A stretch of DNA of 62,092 nucleotides from Vibrio mexicanus. Lineage in GTDB: Bacteria; Pseudomonadota; Gammaproteobacteria; Enterobacterales; Vibrionaceae. Shown one piece after another: positions 38,715 through 48,205 of the stretch; position 1 is the first letter of the stretch; each line of letters begins with the position of its first letter. The notes under the pieces were generated by a model, which searched no databases, had not been told where the DNA came from, and saw only the letters and a program-made list of their open reading frames with translations. The stretch lies in the NCBI RefSeq assembly GCF_001012815.1, contig NZ_JYJP01000111.1, positions 1 to 62,092 on the forward strand, written 5' to 3'. Position numbers and translations under genes: made by a program.

Positions 38715-40805
38715 ATGAACGTAAATCTAACGCCAGTTACTGACGCGAGCAAAACCACCAAAGTGGCGAGTGAAGGCGGCGATAAAGCTGTCGAATCTTC
38801 GGAGTCAGGAGGTTTCTTCTCCAAACTCAAATCTTTGATTTCAGGTGAAGAGCCTAAGGGCGATGCTACTGTTAAAGGTGGTGAGAAAACTGCCAAGTCA
38901 GAGGCAAAAACGGACGCTAAGTCTGAAACTTCTGATGCTTCAAAAGCTCAAGTGTCTGAGAAAACAGCAGAAAGTGAATCAACGAAGAAAGTGTTAGCAG
39001 CTACCGATGGAGAAGATGCTAACACCAAGGGCGCGAAGTCGGCGAAAACAGCAAAGGCCTCCGATAGTGATGTTGAGCAAGTTGCTAAATCCAAAAATAA
39101 TTCAAAGGCGACCGGCGAAGACGACACAAAAGTCCAGTCTCAGAAGCAGGCCAAACAAGCTATGGATGAAGGCGATGAATTACTGACTCGCTTAAATGAT
39201 TCTAATAATTCGCTCAAAGACAAAAACGGCAAAGCTTTGCCACAAGATGCTGAAGACTCGGCTCAATCCCAGGTTAAACAATCAAGCTTGACCGAAAGCT
39301 CCAATGTTGTTGCTAAGCAGAATCAGGGTAAAGCTGAAGGACAAGCACAGTTAGCGGCCGAAGGTGCGGTTGCAACCAAGCAATTGAAGAATGGCCAACC
39401 TTTACCTGAACAGCAGCAAGCGGCAGAAGCAAGTAAGGCCACAGTAGCCGCCCAATCTGGGCAAGTCCAAGAAAACGGACAACAGTCTAAGGTTGCCAGT
39501 AATGCCTCCAATGATGAAGTCCCTGAATCTTTAAAGCCGTTTATTAAGCAGCAAGGAGATGGCCAAGGTAAAGGTGAGCAGTATGGGGCAGCGATGTCTG
39601 AATCAGACTCTACGGCTCCTAGAGGCGTTGTAGCCGGTGTAGCTGCAGCTCGTATTGCTGAACATGAAGCGAACAAAGAATCATTGAATTCAGATAAATT
39701 AACAAAAGGGCAAGATGGAGAAACTTCAGCCAAAGTCGCTGGATCTATGGGCGCTGCGGCGGTTTCACAAAGTGGTCAACTCCAACAGCCTAATAGTCAG
39801 GGAAGCATAGCTAGCGGCCAACTAACAACACAGAGCATAGATTCGGCAGCGAGCTCTGCTGATATCCCCTCTGAAGTTGCTCCTACAGCAATAGCATGGG
39901 GAAGCCCTGCGCCAACTGACCCGAAAATGGCTATCGATTCAGCGTTAACGCCTGAGAAAATGATGCAAAGCCAAGCGCAGCAGCAAGTAACACCAAATAC
40001 GGCAGCCTTGATGGCCGGCAGTGCAGCAGCGATAAATGCAGCGCAATCATCGCAAGTGGCTCAGCCGAATGGTACGCCACCAGCACTTGATACTAACGCA
40101 ATGAATAATCCTCAGATGCAAGCGATGCTAGCTCAAGGTGCTGTTCCACCAACAGTATCGGCGAACGCAAGTAATCAGGCGGCATTAAAAGCAGCATTAG
40201 GCGTCGGAGCTGCAGCAGGTTTGGCTGAGTCTGGTAAGTCTAAAGACAGCAAAGATGCCAGCTTAGCCGCTCAACTTGGCGCAGCGGCAGGCGCACAGCA
40301 ATCGATGCAAGGCGCACAGGGAGCGCAAGGTAGCGTGACACGTGCAGAGGCTGCACAAGTTGCACAAACACCAATGCAATTGACTCGCGAAATGGCAGGC
40401 GATCAAGTGGCAGAACGCGTCCAGATGATGATGTCTAAAAATCTGAAGAATATCGATATTCGCTTAGACCCGCCCGAGCTTGGCCGAATGCAAATTCGCA
40501 TGAACATGAATGGTGATGCGCCAACGGTTCAGTTTACGGTTAACAATCAACAGGCAAGGGATGTGATTGAACAATCAATGCCAAGGTTGCGTGAAATGAT
40601 GGCTCAGCAAGGTATACAATTAGGTGACGCCTCTGTTTCGCAGCAAAGTAGTGGTCAACAAGGTCGCTATGCTGCTGGAAATGGCGCCTCAGATGGTCAA
40701 GGGGTAGGCGGTCAGCAAGGGATTGATGAAGAAAATCTTGAACCAGACGTCAATCTTGATTTGAATGTCGCATCAAAGCGTGATGGAATTAGCTATTACG
40801 CTTAA
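38715..40805 (+). CDS. fliK: Flagellar hook-length control protein FliK
   Basis: This 696-residue secreted ruler/substrate-switch protein has a long low-complexity N-terminal and middle part rich in Ala, Ser, Gln, Lys and Asp. The compact C-terminal Flg_hook domain reads LKNIDIRLDPPELGRMQIRM ... PTVQFTVNNQQARDVIEQSM. It is longer than enteric FliK (about 400), as is usual in Vibrio. It opens the fliKLMNOPQR-flhB unit. Confidence 0.95.
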   Translation: MNVNLTPVTDASKTTKVASEGGDKAVESSESGGFFSKLKSLISGEEPKGDATVKGGEKTAKSEAKTDAKSETSDASKAQVSEKTAESESTKKVLAATDGEDANTKGAKSAKTAKASDSDVEQVAKSKNNSKATGEDDTKVQSQKQAKQAMDEGDELLTRLNDSNNSLKDKNGKALPQDAEDSAQSQVKQSSLTESSNVVAKQNQGKAEGQAQLAAEGAVATKQLKNGQPLPEQQQAAEASKATVAAQSGQVQENGQQSKVASNASNDEVPESLKPFIKQQGDGQGKGEQYGAAMSESDSTAPRGVVAGVAAARIAEHEANKESLNSDKLTKGQDGETSAKVAGSMGAAAVSQSGQLQQPNSQGSIASGQLTTQSIDSAASSADIPSEVAPTAIAWGSPAPTDPKMAIDSALTPEKMMQSQAQQQVTPNTAALMAGSAAAINAAQSSQVAQPNGTPPALDTNAMNNPQMQAMLAQGAVPPTVSANASNQAALKAALGVGAAAGLAESGKSKDSKDASLAAQLGAAAGAQQSMQGAQGAQGSVTRAEAAQVAQTPMQLTREMAGDQVAERVQMMMSKNLKNIDIRLDPPELGRMQIRMNMNGDAPTVQFTVNNQQARDVIEQSMPRLREMMAQQGIQLGDASVSQQSSGQQGRYAAGNGASDGQGVGGQQGIDEENLEPDVNLDLNVASKRDGISYYA

Positions 40806-40836
40806 ACTATAGAAAAACAAAACGATAGAGTTAGAT

Positions 40837-41334
40837 ATGGCGGTTGAAGAAGTCGACACAGAAGCGCCCAAAGGGAAAAGCAAGCTTCTAATAATCATTA
40901 TCGCGGTCGTTGTATTATTGGTCGGGGGTGGCGGTGCTGCCTTCTTCCTAATGGGATCAGACGATGAAAGTGCACCAGCAGAAGCCCAACAAGAAGTTAT
41001 GGTCGAGCCAACCGACCCTGTGGCTTACGTCAACATTGCACAGCCTTTCCTGTTTAATGTGACGGGTGATAAGAAAGATCGCCTCGTACAGATTAAAGTC
41101 CAACTCATGGTTAGAGGCAGCGAGAACGAAAACCTTGCTCGTTACCACTCACCACTGATAGAAAGCTCGCTGCTTGGTACATTTGCTTCGGCAACCGTGG
41201 ACCAATTGCGTTCGGCAAATGGACGTGTTGAGTTGCGCGACAAAGCAACGGAAGACATCAAAGCGAGTTTAACTCGCGCGGTAGGACAGCCAGTGATTGA
41301 GCGTGTGCTATTTACTGATTTTGTAATCCAATAG
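40837..41334 (+). CDS. fliL: Flagellar basal body-associated protein FliL
   Basis: This 165-residue protein has one N-terminal membrane helix (LLIIIIAVVVLLVGGGGAAF) and a periplasmic FliL domain (VAYVNIAQPFLFNVTGDKKD; FTDFVIQ at the end). FliL supports the stators at high load, notably in Vibrio polar motors. fliM starts seven bases later. Confidence 0.95.
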   Translation: MAVEEVDTEAPKGKSKLLIIIIAVVVLLVGGGGAAFFLMGSDDESAPAEAQQEVMVEPTDPVAYVNIAQPFLFNVTGDKKDRLVQIKVQLMVRGSENENLARYHSPLIESSLLGTFASATVDQLRSANGRVELRDKATEDIKASLTRAVGQPVIERVLFTDFVIQ

Positions 41335-41341
41335 GTGATAC

Positions 41342-42388
41342 GTGACCGATCTATTAAGCCAAGACGAGATTGATGCGCTCCTTCACGGGGTAGATGGGGT
41401 CGATGACGAAGAGGAAGAAGTTGAACAGGCCGTCGAAGGCGCCGTCAATTTTGATTTCTCTTCCCAAGACCGTATTGTTCGTGGTCGAATGCCGACCCTT
41501 GAACTTATCAATGAACGTTTTGCTCGCCACTTAAGAATCAGTTTGTTTAACATGCTGCGTAAGACGGCGGAAGTGTCCATTAACGGCGTACAGATGATGA
41601 AGTTTGGTGAATACCAAAACACCTTGTACGTTCCGACCAGTTTGAACATGGTTCGTTTTAGACCGCTAAAAGGTACTGCTTTGGTCACCATGGAGGCGCG
41701 TCTTGTCTTCATTCTTGTAGAGAACTTTTTTGGTGGTGATGGCCGATTCCACGCTCGTATCGAAGGTCGTGAGTTTACCCCGACAGAGCGCCGAATTGTT
41801 CAGCTTCTTCTGAAAATTGTTTTTGAAGACTACAAAGAAGCTTGGTCACCTGTCATGGGTGTCGAGTTTGAATACCTTGACTCGGAAGTTAACCCGAGTA
41901 TGGCGAACATTGTGAGTCCAACAGAGGTGATCGTTGTCAGCTCATTCCATATCGAAGTAGACGGCGGTGGCGGTGACTTCCACGTGGTAATGCCATACTC
42001 CATGGTAGAGCCAATTCGTGAATTGCTCGATGCGGGTGTTCAATCTGACAAGATGGAAACCGATGTTCGTTGGAGTTCGGCGCTTCGTGAAGAGATCATG
42101 GATGTGCCCGTTAACTTCCGCGTTAACCTTTTAGAACAAGATATCTCGCTGCGCGACCTTATGGAGCTGCAAGCGGGAGACATCATTCCAATTGTGATGC
42201 CTGAAAACGCCACCATGTTTGTTGAAGAACTGCCAACCTTCCGAGTGAAGATGGGACGCTCTGGCGAAAATATGGCGGTTCAGGTATCAGAGAAAATCAA
42301 ACGCCCAGACGTGGTGAAAACCGATCTGGCCTTCTTGGGTAAAGACATCATGTCTGAGTTCGAAGAAGACACTGGTGATGAAGAATAG
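41342..42388 (+). CDS. fliM: Flagellar motor switch protein FliM
   Basis: This 348-residue C-ring protein has the N-terminal CheY-P-binding motif LSQDEIDALLHG, a middle CheC-like domain and a C-terminal SpoA domain (VPVNFRVNLLEQDISLRDLM). The start is a GTG at 41342 that places this motif at residues 4-15. It binds FliG and FliN to set rotation direction. Confidence 0.97.
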   Translation: MTDLLSQDEIDALLHGVDGVDDEEEEVEQAVEGAVNFDFSSQDRIVRGRMPTLELINERFARHLRISLFNMLRKTAEVSINGVQMMKFGEYQNTLYVPTSLNMVRFRPLKGTALVTMEARLVFILVENFFGGDGRFHARIEGREFTPTERRIVQLLLKIVFEDYKEAWSPVMGVEFEYLDSEVNPSMANIVSPTEVIVVSSFHIEVDGGGGDFHVVMPYSMVEPIRELLDAGVQSDKMETDVRWSSALREEIMDVPVNFRVNLLEQDISLRDLMELQAGDIIPIVMPENATMFVEELPTFRVKMGRSGENMAVQVSEKIKRPDVVKTDLAFLGKDIMSEFEEDTGDEE

Positions 42389-42402
42389 AGTAGGAAAGAA
42401 CA

Positions 42403-42813
42403 ATGGAACCAAGTGACGACCAAAAACTTGCCGACGAATGGGCGGCAGCATTGGGTGAAGACCCAGCGGCACCAGATGTGGATGTCGATGATGTCCTAGC
42501 GGCTCCGCTTGACGAGCTTGAAGACACTTCGTCGCCAATTTCAGAAGATGAGCGCCGTAAGCTCGACACCATTTTGGATATTCCGGTGACCATCTCGATG
42601 GAAGTCGGCCGTTCTCAAATCAGCATTCGTAACTTGCTTCAACTTAACCAAGGTTCAGTTGTTGAACTAGAGCGAGTAGCGGGTGAGTCGCTCGATGTAC
42701 TGGTTAACGGCACTTTGATTGCCCACGGTGAAGTGGTTGTCGTGAATGACAAGTTTGGTATTCGTTTAACCGACGTAATTAGCCAAACTGAGCGTATTAA
42801 GAAGTTGAGATAA
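42403..42813 (+). CDS. fliN: Flagellar motor switch protein FliN
   Basis: This 136-residue C-ring protein has an acidic N-terminal extension (ALGEDPAAPDVDVDDVLAAP) and the SpoA domain (VTISMEVGRSQISIRNLLQL; GEVVVVNDKFGIRLTDVIS). It also docks FliH at the export gate. The gene is 14 bp after fliM. Confidence 0.97.
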   Translation: MEPSDDQKLADEWAAALGEDPAAPDVDVDDVLAAPLDELEDTSSPISEDERRKLDTILDIPVTISMEVGRSQISIRNLLQLNQGSVVELERVAGESLDVLVNGTLIAHGEVVVVNDKFGIRLTDVISQTERIKKLR

Positions 42814-42867
42814 TGGTGAGTGCGTACTTACCAAGAAATGGTTTGCTCAATGATCAAAAGGTGACGT

Positions 42868-43263
42868 ATGAAGCCTAAGTGGTTAGGGCTTGCCTTTATG
42901 CCCTCTAGCGCTTTAGCAACAACGACAAATCAAATAGATTTAGCGACCACTTTCGGGTCGCTTTTGTTCGTTATTGCCTTTATTTTCTTCATTGCATGGC
43001 TACTCAAGCGCATGCGTGTGCCAACTCTTATGAATCAGAAAGGGTTGTCGGTGGTTCGCCAGCTTCCGGTGGGGACCAAAGAGCGACTTATGATCGTTCA
43101 GGCGGGGGATGAGCAGTTTTTAGTCGGTGTGACGGCGCACTCTATCAACATGCTGTCTAAATTGGAGAAGCCACTTACTCAGGAGGAGTTGGAAACCAGT
43201 CCATTTTCAGGTCAGCTTTCCCAGCTTTTGAAAAAGAATGACAAGACTAAAGCATCTCATTAA
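42868..43263 (+). CDS. fliO: Flagellar export apparatus assembly protein FliO
   Basis: This 131-residue protein has a hydrophobic N-terminal stretch followed by one strong helix (LLFVIAFIFFIAWLLKRM) and a cytoplasmic FliO domain (LSVVRQLPVGTKERLMIVQA). FliO helps assemble the FliPQR core. The fliP start codon lies within its last 26 bases. Confidence 0.92.
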   Translation: MKPKWLGLAFMPSSALATTTNQIDLATTFGSLLFVIAFIFFIAWLLKRMRVPTLMNQKGLSVVRQLPVGTKERLMIVQAGDEQFLVGVTAHSINMLSKLEKPLTQEELETSPFSGQLSQLLKKNDKTKASH

Positions 43264-44137
43264 TCAGCACTTTATTAGTCAGCAGCTTAGAAGCCTGCTT
43301 GTGCTTTTGATTTTGGTGGCATTTGCTCCATTGGGTTTAGCGCAAGAAGAGCTTGCCACAACCATTCCAGCTTCAACTGTCGGCTCTGAGAGCGTGACAG
43401 TTACCGAGATGCAAAGTGAACGTGGTGCATCCAGCATGACCGCCTCGGGAAGCAGCGCGGGTGGTGGCATCCCAGCCTTCACCATGACGACCAATCCAGA
43501 CGGTAGTGAAGACTATTCAATAAACCTACAGATTCTGGCTTTGATGACCATGCTAGGCTTCTTGCCTGCCATGGTCATTTTGATGACCTCTTTCACGCGA
43601 ATCGTGGTGGTGATGTCGATCTTAAGGCAGGCGATGGGTTTACAACAAACGCCTTCGAATCAGGTCATTATTGGTATTTCGATCTTTTTGACCTTCTTCA
43701 TCATGTCACCGGTTATCGACAAGGTTAACGAGACAGCTATTCAGCCCTATATCAATGAGCAGATCACCGCGCGAGATGCTTTTGATATTGCGCAAGAGCC
43801 GATGCGCGCTTTCATGCTGAAGCAAACGCGCGTGAAAGATTTGGAAACGTTCGTTAATCTTTCTGGCTCAACCGCTACCTCGCCTGAAGAAGTATCGATG
43901 GCGGTGTTGATTCCAGCCTTCATTACCTCAGAGCTGAAAACGGCATTCCAAATAGGGTTCATGCTGTTCTTGCCGTTCTTAATTATTGACTTGGTTGTGG
44001 CCTCTATCCTGATGGCAATGGGTATGATGATGCTATCTCCAATGATCGTTTCATTGCCGTTTAAGCTCATGCTGTTTGTTCTGGTCGATGGATGGAACTT
44101 GATTCTCTCTACCTTGGCCGGCAGCTTTGCCTTGTGA
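43238..44137 (+). CDS. fliP: Flagellar export gate protein FliP
   Basis: This 299-residue protein has a cleavable signal (LLVLLILVAFAPLGLAQEE) and four membrane helices typical of FliP. Conserved segments are LGFLPAMVILMTSFTRIVVV and MSPVIDKVNETAIQPYINEQ. Five FliP subunits build the export gate with FliQ and FliR. The linker after the signal peptide (about residues 28-85) is Ser/Thr-rich and less conserved. Confidence 0.96.
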   Translation: MTRLKHLINQHFISQQLRSLLVLLILVAFAPLGLAQEELATTIPASTVGSESVTVTEMQSERGASSMTASGSSAGGGIPAFTMTTNPDGSEDYSINLQILALMTMLGFLPAMVILMTSFTRIVVVMSILRQAMGLQQTPSNQVIIGISIFLTFFIMSPVIDKVNETAIQPYINEQITARDAFDIAQEPMRAFMLKQTRVKDLETFVNLSGSTATSPEEVSMAVLIPAFITSELKTAFQIGFMLFLPFLIIDLVVASILMAMGMMMLSPMIVSLPFKLMLFVLVDGWNLILSTLAGSFAL

Positions 44138-44150
44138 CGGGAGATAACGT

Positions 44151-44420
44151 ATGACTCCTGAACTAGCCGTAGAACTGTTTAGAGACGCCATTTGGGTTGT
44201 ACTGATAATGGTGTGTGCCATTATCATCCCAAGCTTGATCATTGGTTTGGTTGTTGCGATTTTCCAAGCGGCAACTTCTATCAACGAACAGACGCTGAGT
44301 TTCTTACCAAGACTTATCGTGACGCTTGTAGCCTTGATGGTTTTCGGCCACATGGGGACACAAATGCTCATGGAGTTCTTCTTTTCTTTGATTGAGCGCT
44401 TACCTGAAGTGCTTTATTAG
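44151..44420 (+). CDS. fliQ: Flagellar export gate protein FliQ
   Basis: This 89-residue protein has two membrane helices (IWVVLIMVCAIIIPSLIIGL; LIVTLVALMVFGHMGTQML) joined by the conserved FQAATSINEQTLSFLP loop. It is a standard-length export gate subunit, 13 bp after fliP and 11 bp before fliR. Confidence 0.96.
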   Translation: MTPELAVELFRDAIWVVLIMVCAIIIPSLIIGLVVAIFQAATSINEQTLSFLPRLIVTLVALMVFGHMGTQMLMEFFFSLIERLPEVLY

Positions 44421-44431
44421 AGGGGCGAAGC

Positions 44432-45217
44432 ATGGAGTACCCGACAGACGTTGTTCTCAACTGGATAGCTAACTACTTTTGGCCCTATACACGCATTGGC
44501 GCGATGCTGATGGTGATGTCGGTAACGGGTGCGCGTTTTGTTTCAACTCGGGTGAGACTCTACCTTGGTTTGGCGATTACTTTTGCGGTGATGCCAGTTA
44601 TTCCTGAAGTTCCTCAAGAGATTGAGCTATTTTCTCCTTCTGGTTTTATCATCCTGCTTGAACAGGTCATCATTGGCGTTGCGATGGGGACGATTACTCA
44701 GTTCATCATTCAAACCTTTGTTATGCTTGGTCAAATCTTAGGTATGCAGTCGAGTTTGGGTTTTGCATCCATGGTTGACCCCGCAAACGGACAGAATACG
44801 CCGCTATTAGGTCAGCTATTCATGTTTTTAGCGACCATGTTTTTCTTGGCAACCGATGGTCACTTAAAGATGATTCAGATGGTGGTGATGAGTTTTGAAA
44901 CACTGCCGATTGGAACGGGTTCCATTGCGGTGGCTCAGTTTGAAGAGATCGCCAAATGGCTCGGCATCATGTTTAACGTATCTTTGAGTATGTCTTTGTC
45001 TGGCATTATCGCACTGCTTACCATCAACCTGTCTTTTGGTGTGATGACCCGTGCTGCGCCTCAGCTTAATATTTTCTCGTTAGGTTTTGCCTTTGCTTTG
45101 TTGGTTGGTTTGTTGATCTGTTGGTATATCATCAGCGGCCTGTATAGTCAGTATGAGCTATATTGGATGCAAGGTGAGCAGCAGATTTGTGGCTTAGTGA
45201 ATATAGAGGGTTGCTAA
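44432..45217 (+). CDS. fliR: Flagellar export gate protein FliR
   Basis: This 261-residue polytopic protein is of the FliR family (FWPYTRIGAMLMVMSVTGAR; GQILGMQSSLGFASMVDPAN). It completes the FliPQR gate. The flhB start follows one base after its stop codon. Confidence 0.96.
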   Translation: MEYPTDVVLNWIANYFWPYTRIGAMLMVMSVTGARFVSTRVRLYLGLAITFAVMPVIPEVPQEIELFSPSGFIILLEQVIIGVAMGTITQFIIQTFVMLGQILGMQSSLGFASMVDPANGQNTPLLGQLFMFLATMFFLATDGHLKMIQMVVMSFETLPIGTGSIAVAQFEEIAKWLGIMFNVSLSMSLSGIIALLTINLSFGVMTRAAPQLNIFSLGFAFALLVGLLICWYIISGLYSQYELYWMQGEQQICGLVNIEGC

Positions 45218-45218
45218 T

Positions 45219-46348
45219 ATGGCTGAATCAGACGGTCAAGAACGTACAGAAGACGCCACGCCCAGACGCTTGCAACAGGCTCGTGAGAAGGGGCAGGTTG
45301 CAAGGTCAAAAGAGTTAGCGTCGGTTTCGGTTTTAGTTGCGGGTGCGGTTGGCTTGATGTGGTTTGGGCAGTATTTAGCTTCGTCTTTGTATACCTCAAT
45401 GTCTCGGATATTCTCGCTTAGCCGTGAAGAGATTTTTGACATCACTAAGCTGTTTGATATCGCTTTTTCGTCGTTAGTTAATCTGCTTTGGCCACTTATC
45501 CTTGTGTTGGTTATGCTATTTATTGCCGCGTTGATTGGAGCCGCGGGGGTTGGTGGCGTCAGTTTTTCAGCGGAAGCCGCTCGGCCTAAGCTTTCCAAGA
45601 TGAATCCACTGAGTGGCCTTAAGCGCATGGTGGGCATGCAAAGCTGGGTTGAATTGATTAAGTCGATACTCAAAGTGGCTTTGGTATCAGGCATGGCTTT
45701 TTACCTTATTTCAGCCGCGCGCGTGGATCTGATTCAGCTTAGTCATGATGTCTACCCACAGAATATCTTCCACGCTTTAGAAATCCTGCTTAACTTTATT
45801 CTACTAATAAGCTGTACCTTGCTAATCGTGGTGGCTATTGATATCCCTTTTCAAATTTGGCAGCACGCTAACCAACTGAAGATGACTAAGCAGGAAGTCA
45901 AAGACGAATTTAAAGACACCGAAGGTAAGCCTGAAGTGAAAGGGCGCATCCGTATGCTTCAACGTGAAGCTGCTCAGCGCCGAATGATGGCCGAAGTACC
46001 GCAAGCGACGTGATTATTACCAACCCGGAGCATTTCTCCGTGGCGCTACGCTATAAGCAAGATACCGATAAAGCGCCTGTGGTAGTGGCGAAAGGTGTGG
46101 ATCATATGGCGCTGAAAATTCGAGAAGTGGCGAGAGAGCATGATATCTACGTGATTCCGGCACCACCGTTAGCCCGTGCTTTGTATCATACTTCGGAGCT
46201 TGAGCAAGAGATCCCTGATGGTCTGTTTACTGCAGTGGCTCAGGTGCTGGCTTATGTCTTCCAGCTCAAGCAATACCGCAAGCGCGGTGGGGAGCGGCCC
46301 AAGCTTCGTCCGGAGAACATGCCGATTCCACCAGAGCTGCGCCACTAG
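45219..46348 (+). CDS. flhB: Flagellar export switch protein FlhB, frameshifted
   Basis: This protein has about 376 residues after repair. An N-terminal stretch (DGQERTEDATPRRLQQAREK) leads into four membrane helices and the cytoplasmic autocleavage domain. The frame breaks near G 46006; one added base gives VPQADVIITNPEH. The cleavage motif, NPTH in E. coli and most homologues, reads N269-P270-E271-H272 here. FlhB cleavage switches export from rod/hook to filament substrates together with FliK. It ends the flagellar cluster; flhA, flhF, flhG and fliA are not in this window. Confidence 0.95.
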
Positions 46349-46373
46349 GTTAAACCGCGCAGTTCAAGACAGA

Positions 46374-46397
46374 AAAAGCGACCATGGGGTCGCTTTT
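46374..46397 (+). terminator. Terminator after flhB
   Basis: AAAAGCGACC and GGTCGCTTTT form a 10-bp stem with an ATGG loop, 26 bases past flhB. The A and T flanks make it usable from both directions, including for smrB. Confidence 0.8.
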
Positions 46398-46467
46398 GTG
46401 ATTTATGACGCTGCAGTTATGCGTTATTTCTCAGAATTTATCTCGCAGGTAATTACTTCTCTGGCTA

Positions 46468-46998
46468 TTACTTCTCAGGTATGGAAAGCAGCACTAACAG
46501 TGCTCCGTCGCCACCAAATTCCAGTGGCGCTTGGTGGAAAGCCATCACGTCTGGATGTTGTGCTAGCCACAATGGCGTTTTCTGCTTAAGAATATGCTTA
46601 CCAATACCGTGTTGGACGCACGCACAATGCACATCATTCTTAATGCAATAAGCGATCATCGCGCCCAGCTCTCGTTTGGCTTCGTTCTGCGTCATACCGT
46701 GCATATCCAGGAACACGTCAGGGACATAGACGCCGCGACGCAGCCTCTTCACTTCATATGTTGAAACATCATCACGTGCATAACGCGTTGGGCCGTCTTC
46801 GCTGAGTAAGGGCACAAACTCATCTGAGAAATAGAATTCCGTATCGCTGGCCTCACGCGCGCTACGCTTGATTTCTTTTTGCTTAGTATTTCTTTTTGGT
46901 TGCTGGACTATGGTATCCTGTTGCAACTTTTTTACGCCCTTTACTGCATCCTTGAATAAGGCGAAATCGTCATCGATGTCGGTGTCTTTTTTGCTCAT
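46468..46998 (-). CDS. smrB: Ribosome-rescue endonuclease SmrB
   Basis: This 176-residue Smr-domain protein carries LDMHGMTQNEAKRELG (the DxHG motif) and HGIGKHILKQKTPLWL (the HGxG and WL motifs). In E. coli SmrB cleaves mRNA between collided ribosomes. It is divergent from prmB with 62 bp between start codons, the same arrangement as in E. coli, and convergent with flhB. Confidence 0.94.
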   Translation of the reverse strand: MSKKDTDIDDDFALFKDAVKGVKKLQQDTIVQQPKRNTKQKEIKRSAREASDTEFYFSDEFVPLLSEDGPTRYARDDVSTYEVKRLRRGVYVPDVFLDMHGMTQNEAKRELGAMIAYCIKNDVHCACVQHGIGKHILKQKTPLWLAQHPDVMAFHQAPLEFGGDGALLVLLSIPEK

Positions 46999-47060
46999 CG
47001 GGATCTAAATAATCATTTAAAATTGAATTAGCAGTATTGTAGCGCTTTTCGGAGGCAATT

Positions 47061-47993
47061 TTGGATAAGATTTTTGTAGAAGAAGCGGTATCAGAACTTC
47101 ATACCCTTCAAGATATGATTCGTTGGACTGTGAGCCGCTTTAACGCAGCAAACCTATTTTACGGTCACGGTACTGACAATGCGTGGGATGAAGCGGTTCA
47201 GCTAATCTTGCCAACACTCTACTTACCAATCGACGTGCCTTCACATGTTTTGAACTCTCGCCTAACCAGTAGCGAGCGTCTGCGTATTGTTGAGCGCGTA
47301 GTTAAGCGTATCAACGAGCGCACTCCAACGGCTTACCTAACCAACAGTGCTTGGTTCTGTGGCCTTGAATTCTTCGTTGATGAACGCGTACTCGTGCCTC
47401 GTTCACCAATCGGTGAGTTGATTGAAGCTGAGTTCCAGCCTTGGTTAACCGAAGAACCTACTCGCATTATGGATCTTTGTACCGGCAGTGGTTGTATCGC
47501 GATTGCTTGTGCTCACGCATTCCCAGATGCAGAAGTGGATGCGATTGATATCTCTACGGATGCGCTTCAAGTTGCCGAGCGTAATGTTCAAGACCACGGT
47601 ATGGAGCAGCAAGTATTCCCAATTCGCTCTGATTTGTTCCGCGATTTACCAAAAGATAAGTACAGCTTGATTGTGTCTAATCCACCGTATGTGGACGAAG
47701 AAGACATGAATAGCTTACCGGATGAGTTTACTCATGAGCCTGAGCTAGGTTTGGCTGCCGGTACTGATGGCCTTAAACTGGTTCGCCGTATTTTAGCCAA
47801 TGCGCCAGACTACCTAACGGATAGCGGCATTCTTATCTGTGAAGTGGGTAACTCTATGGTTCACATGATGGAGCAATATCCGCATATTCCGTTTACCTGG
47901 ATTGAGTTCCAAAACGGTGGCCACGGTGTGTTCATGTTAACGCGTGAACAAATGCTAGCGCATGCTGAAGAGTTTGCGTTGTACAAAGACTAA
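47061..47993 (+). CDS. prmB: Ribosomal protein uL3 glutamine methyltransferase
   Basis: This 310-residue SAM-dependent methyltransferase has motif I MDLCTGSGCIAIACAHAFP and the glutamine-binding NPPY motif (VSNPPYVDEEDM). PrmB methylates a glutamine of ribosomal protein L3. The start is TTG at 47061, supported by GGAGG at 47051-47055 and the absence of a nearby ATG. A terminator follows. Confidence 0.95.
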   Translation: MDKIFVEEAVSELHTLQDMIRWTVSRFNAANLFYGHGTDNAWDEAVQLILPTLYLPIDVPSHVLNSRLTSSERLRIVERVVKRINERTPTAYLTNSAWFCGLEFFVDERVLVPRSPIGELIEAEFQPWLTEEPTRIMDLCTGSGCIAIACAHAFPDAEVDAIDISTDALQVAERNVQDHGMEQQVFPIRSDLFRDLPKDKYSLIVSNPPYVDEEDMNSLPDEFTHEPELGLAAGTDGLKLVRRILANAPDYLTDSGILICEVGNSMVHMMEQYPHIPFTWIEFQNGGHGVFMLTREQMLAHAEEFALYKD

Positions 47994-48020
47994 TCGCTTT
48001 TACATCCATTAAGTATATAG

Positions 48021-48063
48021 AAACACCAAGCTTGTAGCCGTTTGCTGCGCTTGGTGTTTTTTT
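48021..48063 (+). terminator. Terminator after prmB
   Basis: AAACACCAAGC and GCTTGGTGTTT pair around a 17-base loop and run into a T tract, 28 bases after the stop codon. Confidence 0.85.
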
Positions 48064-48205
48064 ATGCGTGCAAAATCGTGTTTAGGGGTTTACATCAAAG
48101 CGCAATAAAGCGACTATGAATTTATTAGTAATTGAAGTGTAAAACTATGTATACACACGATGAGCGTGTGATTCGATACATAGGCGCAGTAAGTTTGAGG
48201 AAGTA

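Noticed and set aside
39323..39733. Leftward 136-codon frame opposite fliK
   Set aside because: Alanine/serine-rich shadow of the low-complexity fliK coding strand.
46349..46589. Rightward frame continuing past flhB toward smrB
   Set aside because: It runs over the flhB terminator and antisense to smrB, with no supporting signal.
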